Source of the DNA: CAVRUF01 sp963716005 | GTDB taxonomy: Bacteria; Actinomycetota; Thermoleophilia; Gaiellales; Gaiellaceae | Direction: 5' to 3' | DNA length: 64,000 bases | NCBI GenBank assembly: GCA_963716005.1 | Contig: OY970285.1 | Span: 620,001 to 684,000 of the forward strand | In this document: positions 1 through 12,054 of the stretch, piece by piece | How positions within the stretch are numbered: the stretch's first letter is position 1 | Layout: each line of letters opens with the position of its first letter | Translations under genes and position numbers: made by a program | The notes under the pieces: generated by a model | Told to the model about the DNA's origin: nothing | The model's database searches: none | The model's input: the letters and a program-made list of their open reading frames with translations, nothing else

Positions 1-1200
1 GTCGTCGACACCGGCGCGCCGATCTCCGTTCCGGTGGGAGAAGCGACGCTCGGGCGGATCTTCAACGTACTCGGCGACTCGATCGACGGCGGGGACGAGG
101 TCGACGTGAAGGAGCGCTGGCCGATCCACCGCCCTGCGCCGGATTTCGAGGACCTCGTGCCGCGCATCGAGATCTTCGAGACGGGGATCAAGGTCATCGA
201 CCTGCTCGCCCCGTACGTCAAGGGCGGCAAGGTCGGGCTCTTCGGAGGCGCCGGCGTGGGCAAGACGGTGCTGATCCAGGAGCTCATCCGCAACATCGCC
301 GAGGAGCACGAGGGGCTCTCGGTGTTCGCCGGCGTCGGTGAGCGGACGCGCGAAGGCAACGACCTCTGGCTCGAGATGACCGAATCGGGCGTCATCGACA
401 AGACCGCGCTCGTCTTCGGCCAGATGAACGAGCCGCCGGGAGCGCGCCTGCGCGTGGCCCTGAGCGGCCTGACCATGGCGGAGTACTTCCGCGAGGAAGG
501 CCAGGACACGCTGCTCTTCATCGACAACATCTTCCGCTTCGTCCAGGCGGGCTCAGAGGTGTCGGCACTCCTCGGCCGGATGCCGTCCGCGGTCGGCTAC
601 CAGCCGACGCTCGCGACCGAGATGGGCCAGCTCCAGGAGCGGATCACCTCGACGCGCAAGGGTTCGGTCACCTCGGTGCAGGCGATCTACGTCCCGGCCG
701 ACGACCTCACGGACCCGGCGCCGGCGGCGAGCTTCGCGCACCTCGACGCGTCGACGGTGCTCTCGCGCGCGATCGCCGAGCAGGCGATCTACCCGGCCGT
801 CGATCCGCTCGACTCCTTCTCCCGCGCGCTCCAGCCGGACATCGTCGGCGAGGAGCACTACCGCACGGCGACCGCCGTCCAGGAGACGCTCCAGCGCTAC
901 AAGGAGCTCCAGGACATCATCGCCATCCTCGGAATGGACGAGCTCTCGGACGAGGACCGCCAGGTCGTGCAGCGCGCCCGCAAGCTCCAGCGGTTCCTCT
1001 CGCAGCCGTTCTTCGTCGCCGAGCAGTTCACCGGCAGCTCGGGCAAGTACGTGAAGCTCGAGGACACGGTGCGCGGGTTCACCGAGATCATCGAGGGCAA
1101 GCACGACGACCTGCCCGAGGCGGCCTTCTACATGGTCGGCGGCATCGAAGAAGTGCTCGAGCGCGCCAAGGAGCTCGAGGGCGAGACCGCCGCGGCGTAG
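1..1200 (+). CDS. atpD: F1F0 ATP synthase subunit beta (5'-truncated by window edge)
   Basis: This is the catalytic beta subunit of the F1 head, which makes ATP from ADP and phosphate using the proton gradient. The reading frame is open from base 1, so the true start lies upstream and about 70-80 N-terminal residues are missing. The P-loop GGAGVGKT lies near bases 244-267 and the DELSEEL-like region reads DELSDED near base 940. The C-terminal helical domain is complete and ends at a TAG. The stop overlaps the atpC start by one base (TAGTG), so the two genes are translationally coupled at the end of the atp operon. Identification is secure from near-universal motifs. Confidence 0.98.
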   Translation, partial: VVDTGAPISVPVGEATLGRIFNVLGDSIDGGDEVDVKERWPIHRPAPDFEDLVPRIEIFETGIKVIDLLAPYVKGGKVGLFGGAGVGKTVLIQELIRNIAEEHEGLSVFAGVGERTREGNDLWLEMTESGVIDKTALVFGQMNEPPGARLRVALSGLTMAEYFREEGQDTLLFIDNIFRFVQAGSEVSALLGRMPSAVGYQPTLATEMGQLQERITSTRKGSVTSVQAIYVPADDLTDPAPAASFAHLDASTVLSRAIAEQAIYPAVDPLDSFSRALQPDIVGEEHYRTATAVQETLQRYKELQDIIAILGMDELSDEDRQVVQRARKLQRFLSQPFFVAEQFTGSSGKYVKLEDTVRGFTEIIEGKHDDLPEAAFYMVGGIEEVLERAKELEGETAAA

Positions 1201-1622
1201 TGGCCGAGGGCTCCGGACACACGTTCTCGCTCTCGGTCGTCACGCCCGAGGGCTCCGCGTACGAGGGCGAGGCCGAGCGGCTCATCGTTCCCGGCGCCGA
1301 CGGCGAGATCGGCGTGCTCGCGCGCCACGCGCCGCTCGTGGCGATGCTGAAGGCGGGCGAAGTGCGGATCAAGGCGGACGGAAGCTGGACGAGCTTCGCT
1401 GCCGGCCCCGGCTTCTTCCAGGTGCAGAAGGACCGCGCGATCGTGCTCGTAGACGACGCCGTGAAGGCCGAGGACATCGACATCGCCGAGGCCGAGCGCG
1501 AGGCCGAGGAGGCGCGGGCGCTCATCGAGCGCGCCGACGCGGGCGAGGAAGAGATCGACCGCTGGCAGGCCGAGCAGCGGCTCCGGCATGCAGAGAACAA
1601 GCTCGAGATCGCCGGCCGCTGA
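1200..1622 (+). CDS. atpC: F1F0 ATP synthase subunit epsilon
   Basis: This 140-residue protein is the epsilon subunit of the F1 central stalk, which couples rotation to catalysis and can inhibit ATP hydrolysis. The N-terminal beta-sandwich is clear: LSVVTPEGSAYEGEAERLIVPGADGEIGVLARHAPL contains the typical G-E-IGVL-HAPL pattern, split here only for description. The C-terminal helical hairpin is rich in Glu, Ala and Arg. The GTG start overlaps the atpD stop by one base. It is the last gene of the atp operon, because metH follows with its own promoter-like -10 element. Confidence 0.96.
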   Translation: MAEGSGHTFSLSVVTPEGSAYEGEAERLIVPGADGEIGVLARHAPLVAMLKAGEVRIKADGSWTSFAAGPGFFQVQKDRAIVLVDDAVKAEDIDIAEAEREAEEARALIERADAGEEEIDRWQAEQRLRHAENKLEIAGR

Positions 1623-1645
1623 TCCACGGCAGGGGCGCCGCCGGG

Positions 1646-1651
1646 CACAAT
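1646..1651 (+). promoter_or_regulatory. Putative leaderless -10 element for metH
   Basis: CACAAT ends 6 nt before the GTG start of metH. That spacing would put transcription start on or next to the start codon. No Shine-Dalgarno sequence precedes the GTG. The call is inference from spacing that recurs across the window. Confidence 0.5.
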
Positions 1652-1657
1652 TCCGGC

Positions 1658-5275
<3,618 letters not shown>

Positions 5276-5329
5276 CCCGGTCCGGGCGCTCAGCTATCCT
5301 CGATCCATCGCCTCTCGGCGATTTCTTTC

Positions 5330-7240
5330 ATGAGGACGACGCTGAAGAGAGGCGTGAGTCGCGCGACCACGAACGGCACGCCCGCCGTTCCGCCGGTGCC
5401 GCTCACGCAGATGTCTCGCTACGGCCCGCCACGGCGCAGCATCGCAGCGTCGATCGGGCGGGTCTTCCTGTGGATGATCGTCGGCCTTCTCGTCCTGATC
5501 GGCGGCCTCGCCGGCGGCGCCTGGCTCTGGGGCGAGCACACGGTTGCGCTGCTGGCACCCGATACACCAGAGGAGATCGAGGGCACCAAGCCCCTCGACA
5601 TCCCGAAGGTGAACGAACCGGCGACGGCGCTCTTCATCGGCTACGACTGGCGCAAGGGCGACGGCGGCAAGCAGAACTCCCGCTCGGACACGCTCATGCT
5701 CGTCCGCGCCGATCCGCAGCAGAAGACGATCTCGATGCTCTCGTTCCCGCGCGACCTGCTCGTCACGACTGCGGGGTGCGAAGGCCATTCGCCGCGCACG
5801 ACCAAGATCAACGAGGCCTACACGGACTGCGGCATCAGAGGGGCGATCGAGACCGTCAAGCAGCTCACGGGCGTCCCGATCAACTACTACGTCACGGTCA
5901 ACTTCGGCGGCTTCATCGATACCGTGGACAACCTCGGCGGGATCTTCATGGACATCGATCACCGCTACTTCAACGACAACTCGAGCTTCGGCGAGGACTA
6001 CTCGGCGATCGACCTCGAGCCCGGCTACCAGCGGCTCAACGGGCGAAGGGCGCTCTCGTTCGTCCGCTTCCGCCACACGGACAACGACTTCTTCCGAAAC
6101 GCGCGCCAGCAGCAGTTCATCAAGGCTCTCAAGCAGCAGCTCGTCGCGCGCTCGAACATCTCCAAGCTGGGAGGCGTCGTCACCACGGTCGCCAAGTCGG
6201 TCACCGTCGGCGTGGGGGGCGGCAAGAAGATCGACTCCGGGACGCTGCTCATGTTCGCCCGCCTCGCCTACGACCTGCCGAGCGGGAACCTCTTCCAGCC
6301 GCGTCTCGAGAACCTCGAGTCGAACGCCTACTTCCAGCTCACGCCGCCCGAGGGCGAGATCGAGCGCGCCGTCCAGGAGTTCCTGAACCCCGATACGGAC
6401 GCGGGCAAGAAGGCGACGCGCTCCGCGGTCGGCGAGAAGCCGGGCAAGACGAAGACCGATGCGCCGCCTGCCTCACAGGTCACCGTCGAAACCCTCAACG
6501 GGAACGGCGTCGAGGGCTCGGCCGACGACGCCACGTACCTCCTCGGCCAACGCGGCTACCAGGCGATCACCGGCGGCAACGCGGCGACGCAGGACAACTT
6601 CCAGACGCAGATCGTCTACGACTCCGAGGAGACGGGCGCCGAGGCCGCGGCCCGCGTGCTCGCGACTCTCTTCGACACGACGAAGGTCACCGCGGCGAGC
6701 CCTGCCGATCCGCTCAACACGATGGTGCGCGTGATCGTCGGCACGACGTTCCAGGGGAGCCTCGCGCCCGCGCCGAAGGACTCGACGCCCGAGCACCAGC
6801 CGGCGCAGGTCGTCAACGACCCGAGCGCGGTCGAGCCGCTCGTCCGCGAGGCGCGGAAGCAGGCCCGCTTCCCGCTGCTCGTCCCGACCGTGCACGAGTC
6901 GAGCTCGAGCCTTTCGACGCTGCGGCCCATCCGCGTCTACGGGGTCGGCGGCCCGGGCAAGCGCGGCGTCCGGATCGTCTACAACGGCCCGTCCGAGCTC
7001 GACTACTGGGGCATCCAGGAGACGAACTGGACGGACGCTCCGATCCTCGAAGGCCCGACGCTGAAGCGGAAGATCGGCGGCCGCGAGTACAGCTTCTACT
7101 ACAACGGCTCGCACGTTCACATGATCGCGTTCACCGAGCGAGGCGCCTCGTACATGGTGATCAACACGCTCCTCGACGCGCTGTCGAACGAGACCATGAT
7201 CGCGATCGCCAAAGGCCTGAAGCCGCTTTCCAAGAACTAG
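5330..7240 (+). CDS. LytR-CpsA-Psr (LCP) family ligase with C-terminal LytR_C domain
   Basis: LCP proteins attach undecaprenyl-linked glycopolymers (teichoic acid or arabinogalactan-like chains) to peptidoglycan outside the membrane. The 636-residue protein has a short cytoplasmic N-terminus and one membrane helix near residues 38-70. The LCP core (about 95-290) contains SDTLMLVRADP, SFPRDLLV and KINEAY, plus the later RFRHTDNDFFRNARQQ with its conserved Arg and Asp. A LytR_C domain (about 385-465, VETLNGNGVEGSA) and an extra C-terminal region follow. It heads a block of nucleotide-sugar genes, which fits a role in wall polymer assembly. Start: ATG at 5330; a -10-like TATCCT lies at 5295-5300. 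The exact polymer is unknown. Confidence 0.93.
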   Translation: MRTTLKRGVSRATTNGTPAVPPVPLTQMSRYGPPRRSIAASIGRVFLWMIVGLLVLIGGLAGGAWLWGEHTVALLAPDTPEEIEGTKPLDIPKVNEPATALFIGYDWRKGDGGKQNSRSDTLMLVRADPQQKTISMLSFPRDLLVTTAGCEGHSPRTTKINEAYTDCGIRGAIETVKQLTGVPINYYVTVNFGGFIDTVDNLGGIFMDIDHRYFNDNSSFGEDYSAIDLEPGYQRLNGRRALSFVRFRHTDNDFFRNARQQQFIKALKQQLVARSNISKLGGVVTTVAKSVTVGVGGGKKIDSGTLLMFARLAYDLPSGNLFQPRLENLESNAYFQLTPPEGEIERAVQEFLNPDTDAGKKATRSAVGEKPGKTKTDAPPASQVTVETLNGNGVEGSADDATYLLGQRGYQAITGGNAATQDNFQTQIVYDSEETGAEAAARVLATLFDTTKVTAASPADPLNTMVRVIVGTTFQGSLAPAPKDSTPEHQPAQVVNDPSAVEPLVREARKQARFPLLVPTVHESSSSLSTLRPIRVYGVGGPGKRGVRIVYNGPSELDYWGIQETNWTDAPILEGPTLKRKIGGREYSFYYNGSHVHMIAFTERGASYMVINTLLDALSNETMIAIAKGLKPLSKN

Positions 7241-7243
7241 ACT
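7238..7243 (+). promoter_or_regulatory. Putative leaderless -10 element for the UDP-glucose dehydrogenase gene
   Basis: TAGACT overlaps the stop codon of the LCP gene and ends 6 nt before the ATC at 7250. This is the same spacing seen at other leaderless-looking starts in the window. It supports translation starting at the ATC. Confidence 0.4.
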
Positions 7244-7249
7244 CAGAGC

Positions 7250-8598
7250 ATCGCGGCTAAGGAACCCATAGGGATTCTCGGCGCGGGCTGGGTCGGTCTC
7301 GTCACCGCAGCCTGCTTCGCCGAGCTCGGCCATCCGGTCGTCGTGCGCGACGTCGTGTCCGAGCGGATCGCCGATCTCGAGGCCGGGCGCGTCCCGATCT
7401 TCGAGCCCGAGCTCGAGGAGCTGATCGCGAAGAATCGGGAGCGCATGAGCTTCACGCTCTCGATCGAGGACGTGTTCGCCGATGCTCGCATCGCGTTCGT
7501 GTGCGTGGGTACGCCGTCCACGTACTCCGGCGACGCCGATCTCACGGCGGTCTGGCACGTGCTCGACGAGCTGCCCGCCTTCGAGGAGCGCGCCCTGCTC
7601 GTCATGAAGAGCACCGTCCCGGTCGGAACCGGCGAGAAGGTGCGCCACGAGCTCGACACGCGCGGGCTCGCGCACGTCGGCTATGTCTCGAACCCCGAGT
7701 TCCTCGCCGAGGGCACGGCCGTCAAGAACTTCATGAATCCGGACAGGGTCGCGGTGGGCGCCTTCGCGGACGCGGATGGGGACACGGTCGCCGCCTTGTA
7801 CGAGCCGCTCGGAGCGCCGATCGTGCGCACCGACGTCGCGTCGGCGGAGATGATCAAGCTCGCGTCGAACGCGTTCCTCATGACGCGCATCAGCTTCATC
7901 AACGAGATCGCGAACGTCTGCGAGCTCGTCGGCGCGGATGTCGCTCGAGTCGCTGAAGGAGTGGGGCTCGACCATCGCCTCGGCCCGCACTTCCTGCGGG
8001 CCGGCATCGGCTACGGCGGCTCGTGCTTCCCGAAGGACTCGCTGGCGCTGAAGCAGCTCGCGGCCAACTCGGGCTACCACTTCCAGCTCCTCTCGGCCGT
8101 CATCGAGGTCAACGAGCTGCAGAAGCGGCGCGTCGTCGCGAAGCTCGTCAAGCATCTCGGCGCGCTCCAGGGGAAGACCGTGGCGCTCCTCGGGCTCTCG
8201 TTCAAGCCGAACACGGACGACTTGCGCGAGGCGCCGTCGCTGGTCTCTGGCGTCGCGCCTCTTGGCCGAGGGGGCGACCGTGCGCGCGTGGGATCCGGTC
8301 GCGATGCCCGAGGCGGCGAAGCTTCTCTCCGGCGTCGAGCTCTGCGACGAACTACGAGGACGCGGTCGCCGACGCCGACGCCGCAGTGATCGTGACCGAG
8401 TGGGAGCACCTCAAGGATCTGGCCTCCGCCGAGACGCGCGCTGCGATGCGGAACCCGCTGATCGTGGACGGCCGCAACATGCTCGATCCCGAGACGGCTC
8501 GCGCCGCCGGGTTCGCGTACGAGGGGATCGGACGCGCGGCGTCGCCGTTCCGCCCTGTGCGCGAGACCGAGGAGCGCGAGCCGGACCTCCAGGCCTGA
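7250..8598 (+). CDS. UDP-glucose 6-dehydrogenase, frameshifted twice, no canonical start
   Basis: The enzyme oxidises UDP-glucose to UDP-glucuronate with NAD+, a precursor for wall polysaccharides. The Rossmann motif GILGAGWVGL is encoded just after base 7270. The catalytic cysteine motif GYGGSCFPKDS is at about 8013-8042, and the C-terminal UDP-binding domain contains SFKPNTDDLREAPS. Two +1 shifts break the frame, near 8246 (an extra T before CTGGCG) and near 8345 (an extra G in TGCGACGAAC). Removing both bases gives one 448-residue protein of normal family length. No ATG, GTG or TTG lies in frame between the LCP stop and the Rossmann motif; the first usable codon is ATC at 7250. The nearest canonical start, GTG 7343, would delete the NAD site. 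The shifts may be assembly errors. Confidence 0.85.
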
Positions 8599-9272
8599 TG
8601 GAAGCGCTCGTCCTCGCCGGGGGGAAGGCTGAGCGACTCGGCGACGCCGCGCACGGGCTGCCGAAGCCGCTCGTTCCTGTCGCCGGGAAGCCGCTCGTCG
8701 CCCACACGCTCGCGCGCCTGCCGGTCGACCGCGCGATCCTCGCGTGCGCGGCCGGGCAGGAGGAGGCGTTTTCGTCGGCATTGGGAGACCTCGGCCCGGA
8801 GATCGTGGCTGTCGGTGAGCCGGAGCCGCTCGGCCGCGGCGGCGGGCTGCGGCTCGCGGCGTCCGCGCGCAAGGAGTCGGGCCCGGTGTTCGCGCTGAAC
8901 GGCGACGAGGTTCTCGACCTGGACTTCGGCGCGCTCCTGCGCTTCCACGAGGAGTCGGGCGCCGCGGCGACGATCGTCGTCTGCCCGCTCGTGTCGCAGT
9001 TCGGCGTCGTCGAGCTGGACGGCGACCGCGTGACCGGCTTCACCGAGTCCCCGAAGCTCCCGCACTGGGTGAACGCCGGTCTCTACGTCCTTGCGGAGGA
9101 AGCCCTGGAGCGGTTGCCGGAGCGCGGCGACCACGAGCAGACGACGTTCCCGGAGCTGGCCGCCGAAGGACGCCTGGCCGGATATCGCCACGAAGGTCTG
9201 TGGCTCACCGTGAACACGCCGAAGGATCTGCGCCGCGCCGAGGAGGCGCTGGCGGTGGGGACGGCGTCGTGA
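8598..9272 (+). CDS. Sugar-phosphate nucleotidyltransferase
   Basis: This 224-residue NTP-transferase activates a sugar 1-phosphate to an NDP-sugar. The N-terminal nucleotide-binding signature LVLAGGKAERL and the sugar-phosphate lysine region GLPKPLVPVAGKPLV are intact. The metal-binding Asp lies in NGDEVLDLDF near residue 100. There is no left-handed beta-helix domain, unlike the paralogue at 12051. Its ATG overlaps the TGA of the dehydrogenase gene (TGATG), and its own TGA overlaps the GTG of the next gene, so it sits inside a tight operon for sugar nucleotides. Which sugar it uses cannot be read from the sequence. Confidence 0.88.
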   Translation: MEALVLAGGKAERLGDAAHGLPKPLVPVAGKPLVAHTLARLPVDRAILACAAGQEEAFSSALGDLGPEIVAVGEPEPLGRGGGLRLAASARKESGPVFALNGDEVLDLDFGALLRFHEESGAAATIVVCPLVSQFGVVELDGDRVTGFTESPKLPHWVNAGLYVLAEEALERLPERGDHEQTTFPELAAEGRLAGYRHEGLWLTVNTPKDLRRAEEALAVGTAS

Positions 9273-9664
9273 CCGACTCCCCGAACCTGCTCGACCTCGA
9301 CCGCTTCTCCGCCGACGTCATTCGCGTCGAGAAGCCGTGGGGCTACGAGATCATCTTCGCGCACACCGAGCACTACGTCGGAAAGCTCCTGTTCGTCCGC
9401 GCGGGCGAGCAGCTGAGCCTCCAGTTCCACAAGGAGAAGGACGAGACGATCTACGTCCACGAGGGCAAGATCGAGCTCGAGATCGGCGAGCCCGGCGGCC
9501 CGCTCGACACGGAGATCGTCGGCCCCGGCCACTCGTTCCGGATCAAGCCGGGAACGGTGCACCGCTGGCGCGCCCTGGAGGACTCGGCCGTCCTCGAAGC
9601 GTCGACGCCGCAGCTCGACGACGTCGTCCGGCTCGAAGACCGCTACGGCCGTGCCGACGCCTGA
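9269..9664 (+). CDS. Cupin, mannose-6-phosphate isomerase type II-like
   Basis: This 131-residue single cupin domain resembles the isomerase half of bacterial mannose-6-phosphate isomerase/GDP-mannose pyrophosphorylase enzymes. It has the typical EKPWGYE opening, metal-ligand histidines and glutamates in QFHKEKDETIYVHEGKIELE, and the second-motif histidine in PGTVHRWRA. The GTG start overlaps the upstream stop (GTGA), so it is co-translated with the nucleotidyltransferase. It could isomerise fructose-6-P to mannose-6-P or be a related sugar-modifying cupin; the context supports hexose phosphate metabolism. Confidence 0.82.
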   Translation: MTDSPNLLDLDRFSADVIRVEKPWGYEIIFAHTEHYVGKLLFVRAGEQLSLQFHKEKDETIYVHEGKIELEIGEPGGPLDTEIVGPGHSFRIKPGTVHRWRALEDSAVLEASTPQLDDVVRLEDRYGRADA

Positions 9665-9674
9665 CCACCGGACC

Positions 9675-9720
9675 CTTTCGTCACAGTCCCGCGACGAAGC
9701 CGGCGCTTTCGTGACTGTCC
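9675..9720 (+). repeat. Paired 15-bp direct repeat upstream of ahcY
   Basis: CTTTCGTCACAGTCC at 9675-9689 and CTTTCGTGACTGTCC at 9706-9720 match at 13 of 15 positions and start 31 bp apart, about three helical turns. Between them lies GACGAA, which forms an inverted repeat with TTCGTC in the first copy. Position between the sugar-nucleotide operon and ahcY-mtnA suggests a protein-binding site. A -10-like TAGGCT follows at 9738-9743. Confidence 0.45.
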
Positions 9721-9851
9721 TGCGCGTTCTTCGGCGATAGGCTGGACGCCGTAGGCGGGTGGGATTGGGAACCCGAATGTAGACGGGCGCGCGAGTGCTC
9801 ATAAAGGATCGGCGCACGCGCTTCGAGCGCATGGATAGGATCCGCCCGGAC

Positions 9852-11120
9852 ATGGCAGCCACCGCCAAGCACGACGTCAAGGATCTCGCTCTCGCGCCCG
9901 AGGGTGTCGAGCGCATCGTCTGGGCCGACGGGCACATGCCCGTGCTCGCCGCGATCCGCGAGCGCTTCGAGAAGGAGAAGCCGCTCGAGGGCTACCGGAT
10001 CTCCGCCTGCCTGCACGTCACGACCGAGACGGCGAACCTGGCGCGCACACTGAAGGCGGGCGGCGCCGACCTCGTCCTCTGCGCGTCCAATCCGCTCTCC
10101 ACCCAGGACTACACCGCCGCGGCGCTCGTCGCCGAGTACGACATCCCGGTGTTCGCGATCCGCGGCGAGGACGACGAGACCTACTACTCGCACATCACCG
10201 CCGCCGTCGACCACAAGCCGCATCTGACGATGGACGACGGCGCCGACGTGATCGGCGTGCTCCACAAGGACCGCCGCGAGCAGATCGGCGACATCATCGG
10301 CGGCACCGAGGAGACCACCACCGGCGTCATCCGCCTGAAGGCGCTCGAGGCGTCCGGCGACCTCGGCTTCCCCATCGTCGCGGTGAACGAGGCCAAGACC
10401 AAGCACCTCTTCGACAACCGCTACGGCACGGGTCAGTCGACGATCGACGGGATCATCCGCGCGACCAACGTCCTGCTCGCCGGCAAGAAGTTCGTGATCG
10501 CCGGCTACGGCTGGGTCGGGCGCGGCGTCGCGATGCGGGCACGAGGGATGGGCGCGCAGGTGATCATCACCGAGGTCGACCCGATGCGCGCACTCGAGGC
10601 GCTCATGGACGGTTTCGAGGTGCTTCCGATGGAGAAGGCCGCCGAGATCGGCGACATCTTCTGCACCGCCACCGGCGACAAGCACGTCATCTCCCGCGCG
10701 GCGATCGAGCGCATGCACGACGGCGCGATCCTCTCGAACACGGGTCACTTCAACGTCGAGATCGACATCGGTGCGCTCGAGGAGCTCTCGTCCGGCAAGC
10801 GCCAAGTGCGCGAGAACGTCGACGGCTACGACATGTCCGACGGCCGCACGATCTACCTGATCGCCGACGGCCGGCTCGTCAACCTTTCGGCCGCCGAGGG
10901 GCATCCCGCCGCGGTCATGGACATGAGCTTCGCGAATCAGGCGCTCTCCGCCGAGTACGTCGTGCAGAACGCCGAGAAGCTCGAGCGCCGCGTCTACGAC
11001 GTGCCCACCGAGATCGACAAGGAGATCGCGCGGCTCAAGCTCGCGTCGATGGGCGTGGACATCGACACCCTCACCGAGGAGCAGGCCAAGTACCTGGCTT
11101 CCTGGGATGAGGGCACCTAA
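9852..11120 (+). CDS. ahcY: Adenosylhomocysteinase
   Basis: This NAD-containing hydrolase splits S-adenosylhomocysteine into adenosine and homocysteine, clearing the inhibitor made by SAM methyltransferases and feeding MetH. From ATG 9852 it is 422 residues, the usual length. Seen motifs are ACLHVTTETANL and CASNPLSTQD near the N-terminus, the NAD loop AGYGWVGRGVA near residue 220, and the C-terminal VDIDTLTEEQ. Upstream in-frame starts exist at 9831 (ATG) and 9795 (GTG) but add residues not expected in the family; TAGGAT lies 10 nt before 9852. The leader (9665-9851) holds the direct repeat noted above but no riboswitch I can recognise. Confidence 0.95.
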   Translation: MAATAKHDVKDLALAPEGVERIVWADGHMPVLAAIRERFEKEKPLEGYRISACLHVTTETANLARTLKAGGADLVLCASNPLSTQDYTAAALVAEYDIPVFAIRGEDDETYYSHITAAVDHKPHLTMDDGADVIGVLHKDRREQIGDIIGGTEETTTGVIRLKALEASGDLGFPIVAVNEAKTKHLFDNRYGTGQSTIDGIIRATNVLLAGKKFVIAGYGWVGRGVAMRARGMGAQVIITEVDPMRALEALMDGFEVLPMEKAAEIGDIFCTATGDKHVISRAAIERMHDGAILSNTGHFNVEIDIGALEELSSGKRQVRENVDGYDMSDGRTIYLIADGRLVNLSAAEGHPAAVMDMSFANQALSAEYVVQNAEKLERRVYDVPTEIDKEIARLKLASMGVDIDTLTEEQAKYLASWDEGT

Positions 11121-12054
11121 CCCGCTCGAGCCCGAGCAGATCGTCCGACTTGAGCCCGGCCGTGTGGTCGTGCTCGACCAGCGGCTCCTTCCCGGCGAGG
11201 AAGTCGAGCTTTCGTGTTTGTCGGCCGCCGAGGTGGCCGAGGCGATTCGCGTGCTGGCGGTTCGCGGCGCTCCGGCGATCGGCGTCGCCGCGGCGTACGG
11301 CTACGCGCTGGCGGCCGAGCGCGGGGAAGACCTCGCCGAGGCCCGTGCCGTGCTGCTCGCCTCCCGGCCGACCGCGGTGAATCTCGCGTGGGCGCTCGGT
11401 GAGCTCGACGCCGTTTCGCAGGAGCGGTGGCCTGAGCGCGCCCGGGAGATCCACGCCGAGGAGGTCGAGCGCTGCCGCTCAATGGCCGAGCATGCGCTGG
11501 CGCTCTTCGAGCCGGGCTCGCGCCCGATGACGCATTGCAACGCGGGAGCGCTCGCGACCGGAGGCGTGGGAACGGCGCTTGGCGCGGTCGTGCGCGCCTG
11601 GGAGGAAGGCCGGGTCGAGTCGGTGCTCGTCGGCGAGACGCGGCCGCTCAACCAGGGCGCACGGCTGACCGCGTGGGAGCTCGAACGCGCCGGCGTTCCG
11701 CATGCGGTGTCCACGGACAGCGCAGCCGCGTCCCTCATGGCACGCGGCGAGATCACGCACGTCGTTGTCGGCGCCGACCGCATCGCGCGCAACGGCGACA
11801 CGGCCAACAAGATCGGCACGTACGCGCTCGCCGTGCTCGCGCGCCATCACGGGATTCCGCTCGTCGTCGTCGCGCCGACGTCCACGATCGACCTCGCGGC
11901 CGAGACCGGCGACGACATCCCGATCGAGGAGCGCAACGCCGACGAGATCACGTCCCGCTTCCCGGCGAGGAACCCCGCGTTCGACGTCACGCCGGCCGAG
12001 CTCGTCACCGCGTTCGTCACGGAGTCCGGCATTCACGAAAGAATCCCGGCATGA
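11107..12054 (+). CDS. mtnA: S-methyl-5-thioribose-1-phosphate isomerase
   Basis: MtnA converts methylthioribose-1-phosphate to methylthioribulose-1-phosphate in methionine salvage. The 315-residue protein shows the eIF2B-like fold signatures: AIRVLAVRGAPAIGVAAA, the catalytic Cys region MTHCNAGALATGG, and VVGADRIARNGDTANKIGTY with the catalytic Asp. Its start lies 14 bp inside the end of ahcY, so the two are co-translated. The pairing makes sense because both handle by-products of SAM. Other salvage genes (mtnB, C, D) are not in this window. Confidence 0.93.
   Translation: MRAPNPLEPEQIVRLEPGRVVVLDQRLLPGEEVELSCLSAAEVAEAIRVLAVRGAPAIGVAAAYGYALAAERGEDLAEARAVLLASRPTAVNLAWALGELDAVSQERWPERAREIHAEEVERCRSMAEHALALFEPGSRPMTHCNAGALATGGVGTALGAVVRAWEEGRVESVLVGETRPLNQGARLTAWELERAGVPHAVSTDSAAASLMARGEITHVVVGADRIARNGDTANKIGTYALAVLARHHGIPLVVVAPTSTIDLAAETGDDIPIEERNADEITSRFPARNPAFDVTPAELVTAFVTESGIHERIPA

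Noticed and set aside
1623..1657. Cobalamin riboswitch ahead of metH
   Set aside because: The gap is only 35 bases, far too short, and a leaderless -10 explains it.
5470..7260. Long alternative frame over the LCP gene
   Set aside because: Arg/Gly/Ala-rich shadow of the LCP frame with no recognisable domain.
9721..9851. Possible SAM or SAH riboswitch ahead of ahcY
   Set aside because: I could not fit the leader to the conserved cores of SAM-II, SAM-IV or SAH riboswitches; only repeats and a -10 element are supportable.
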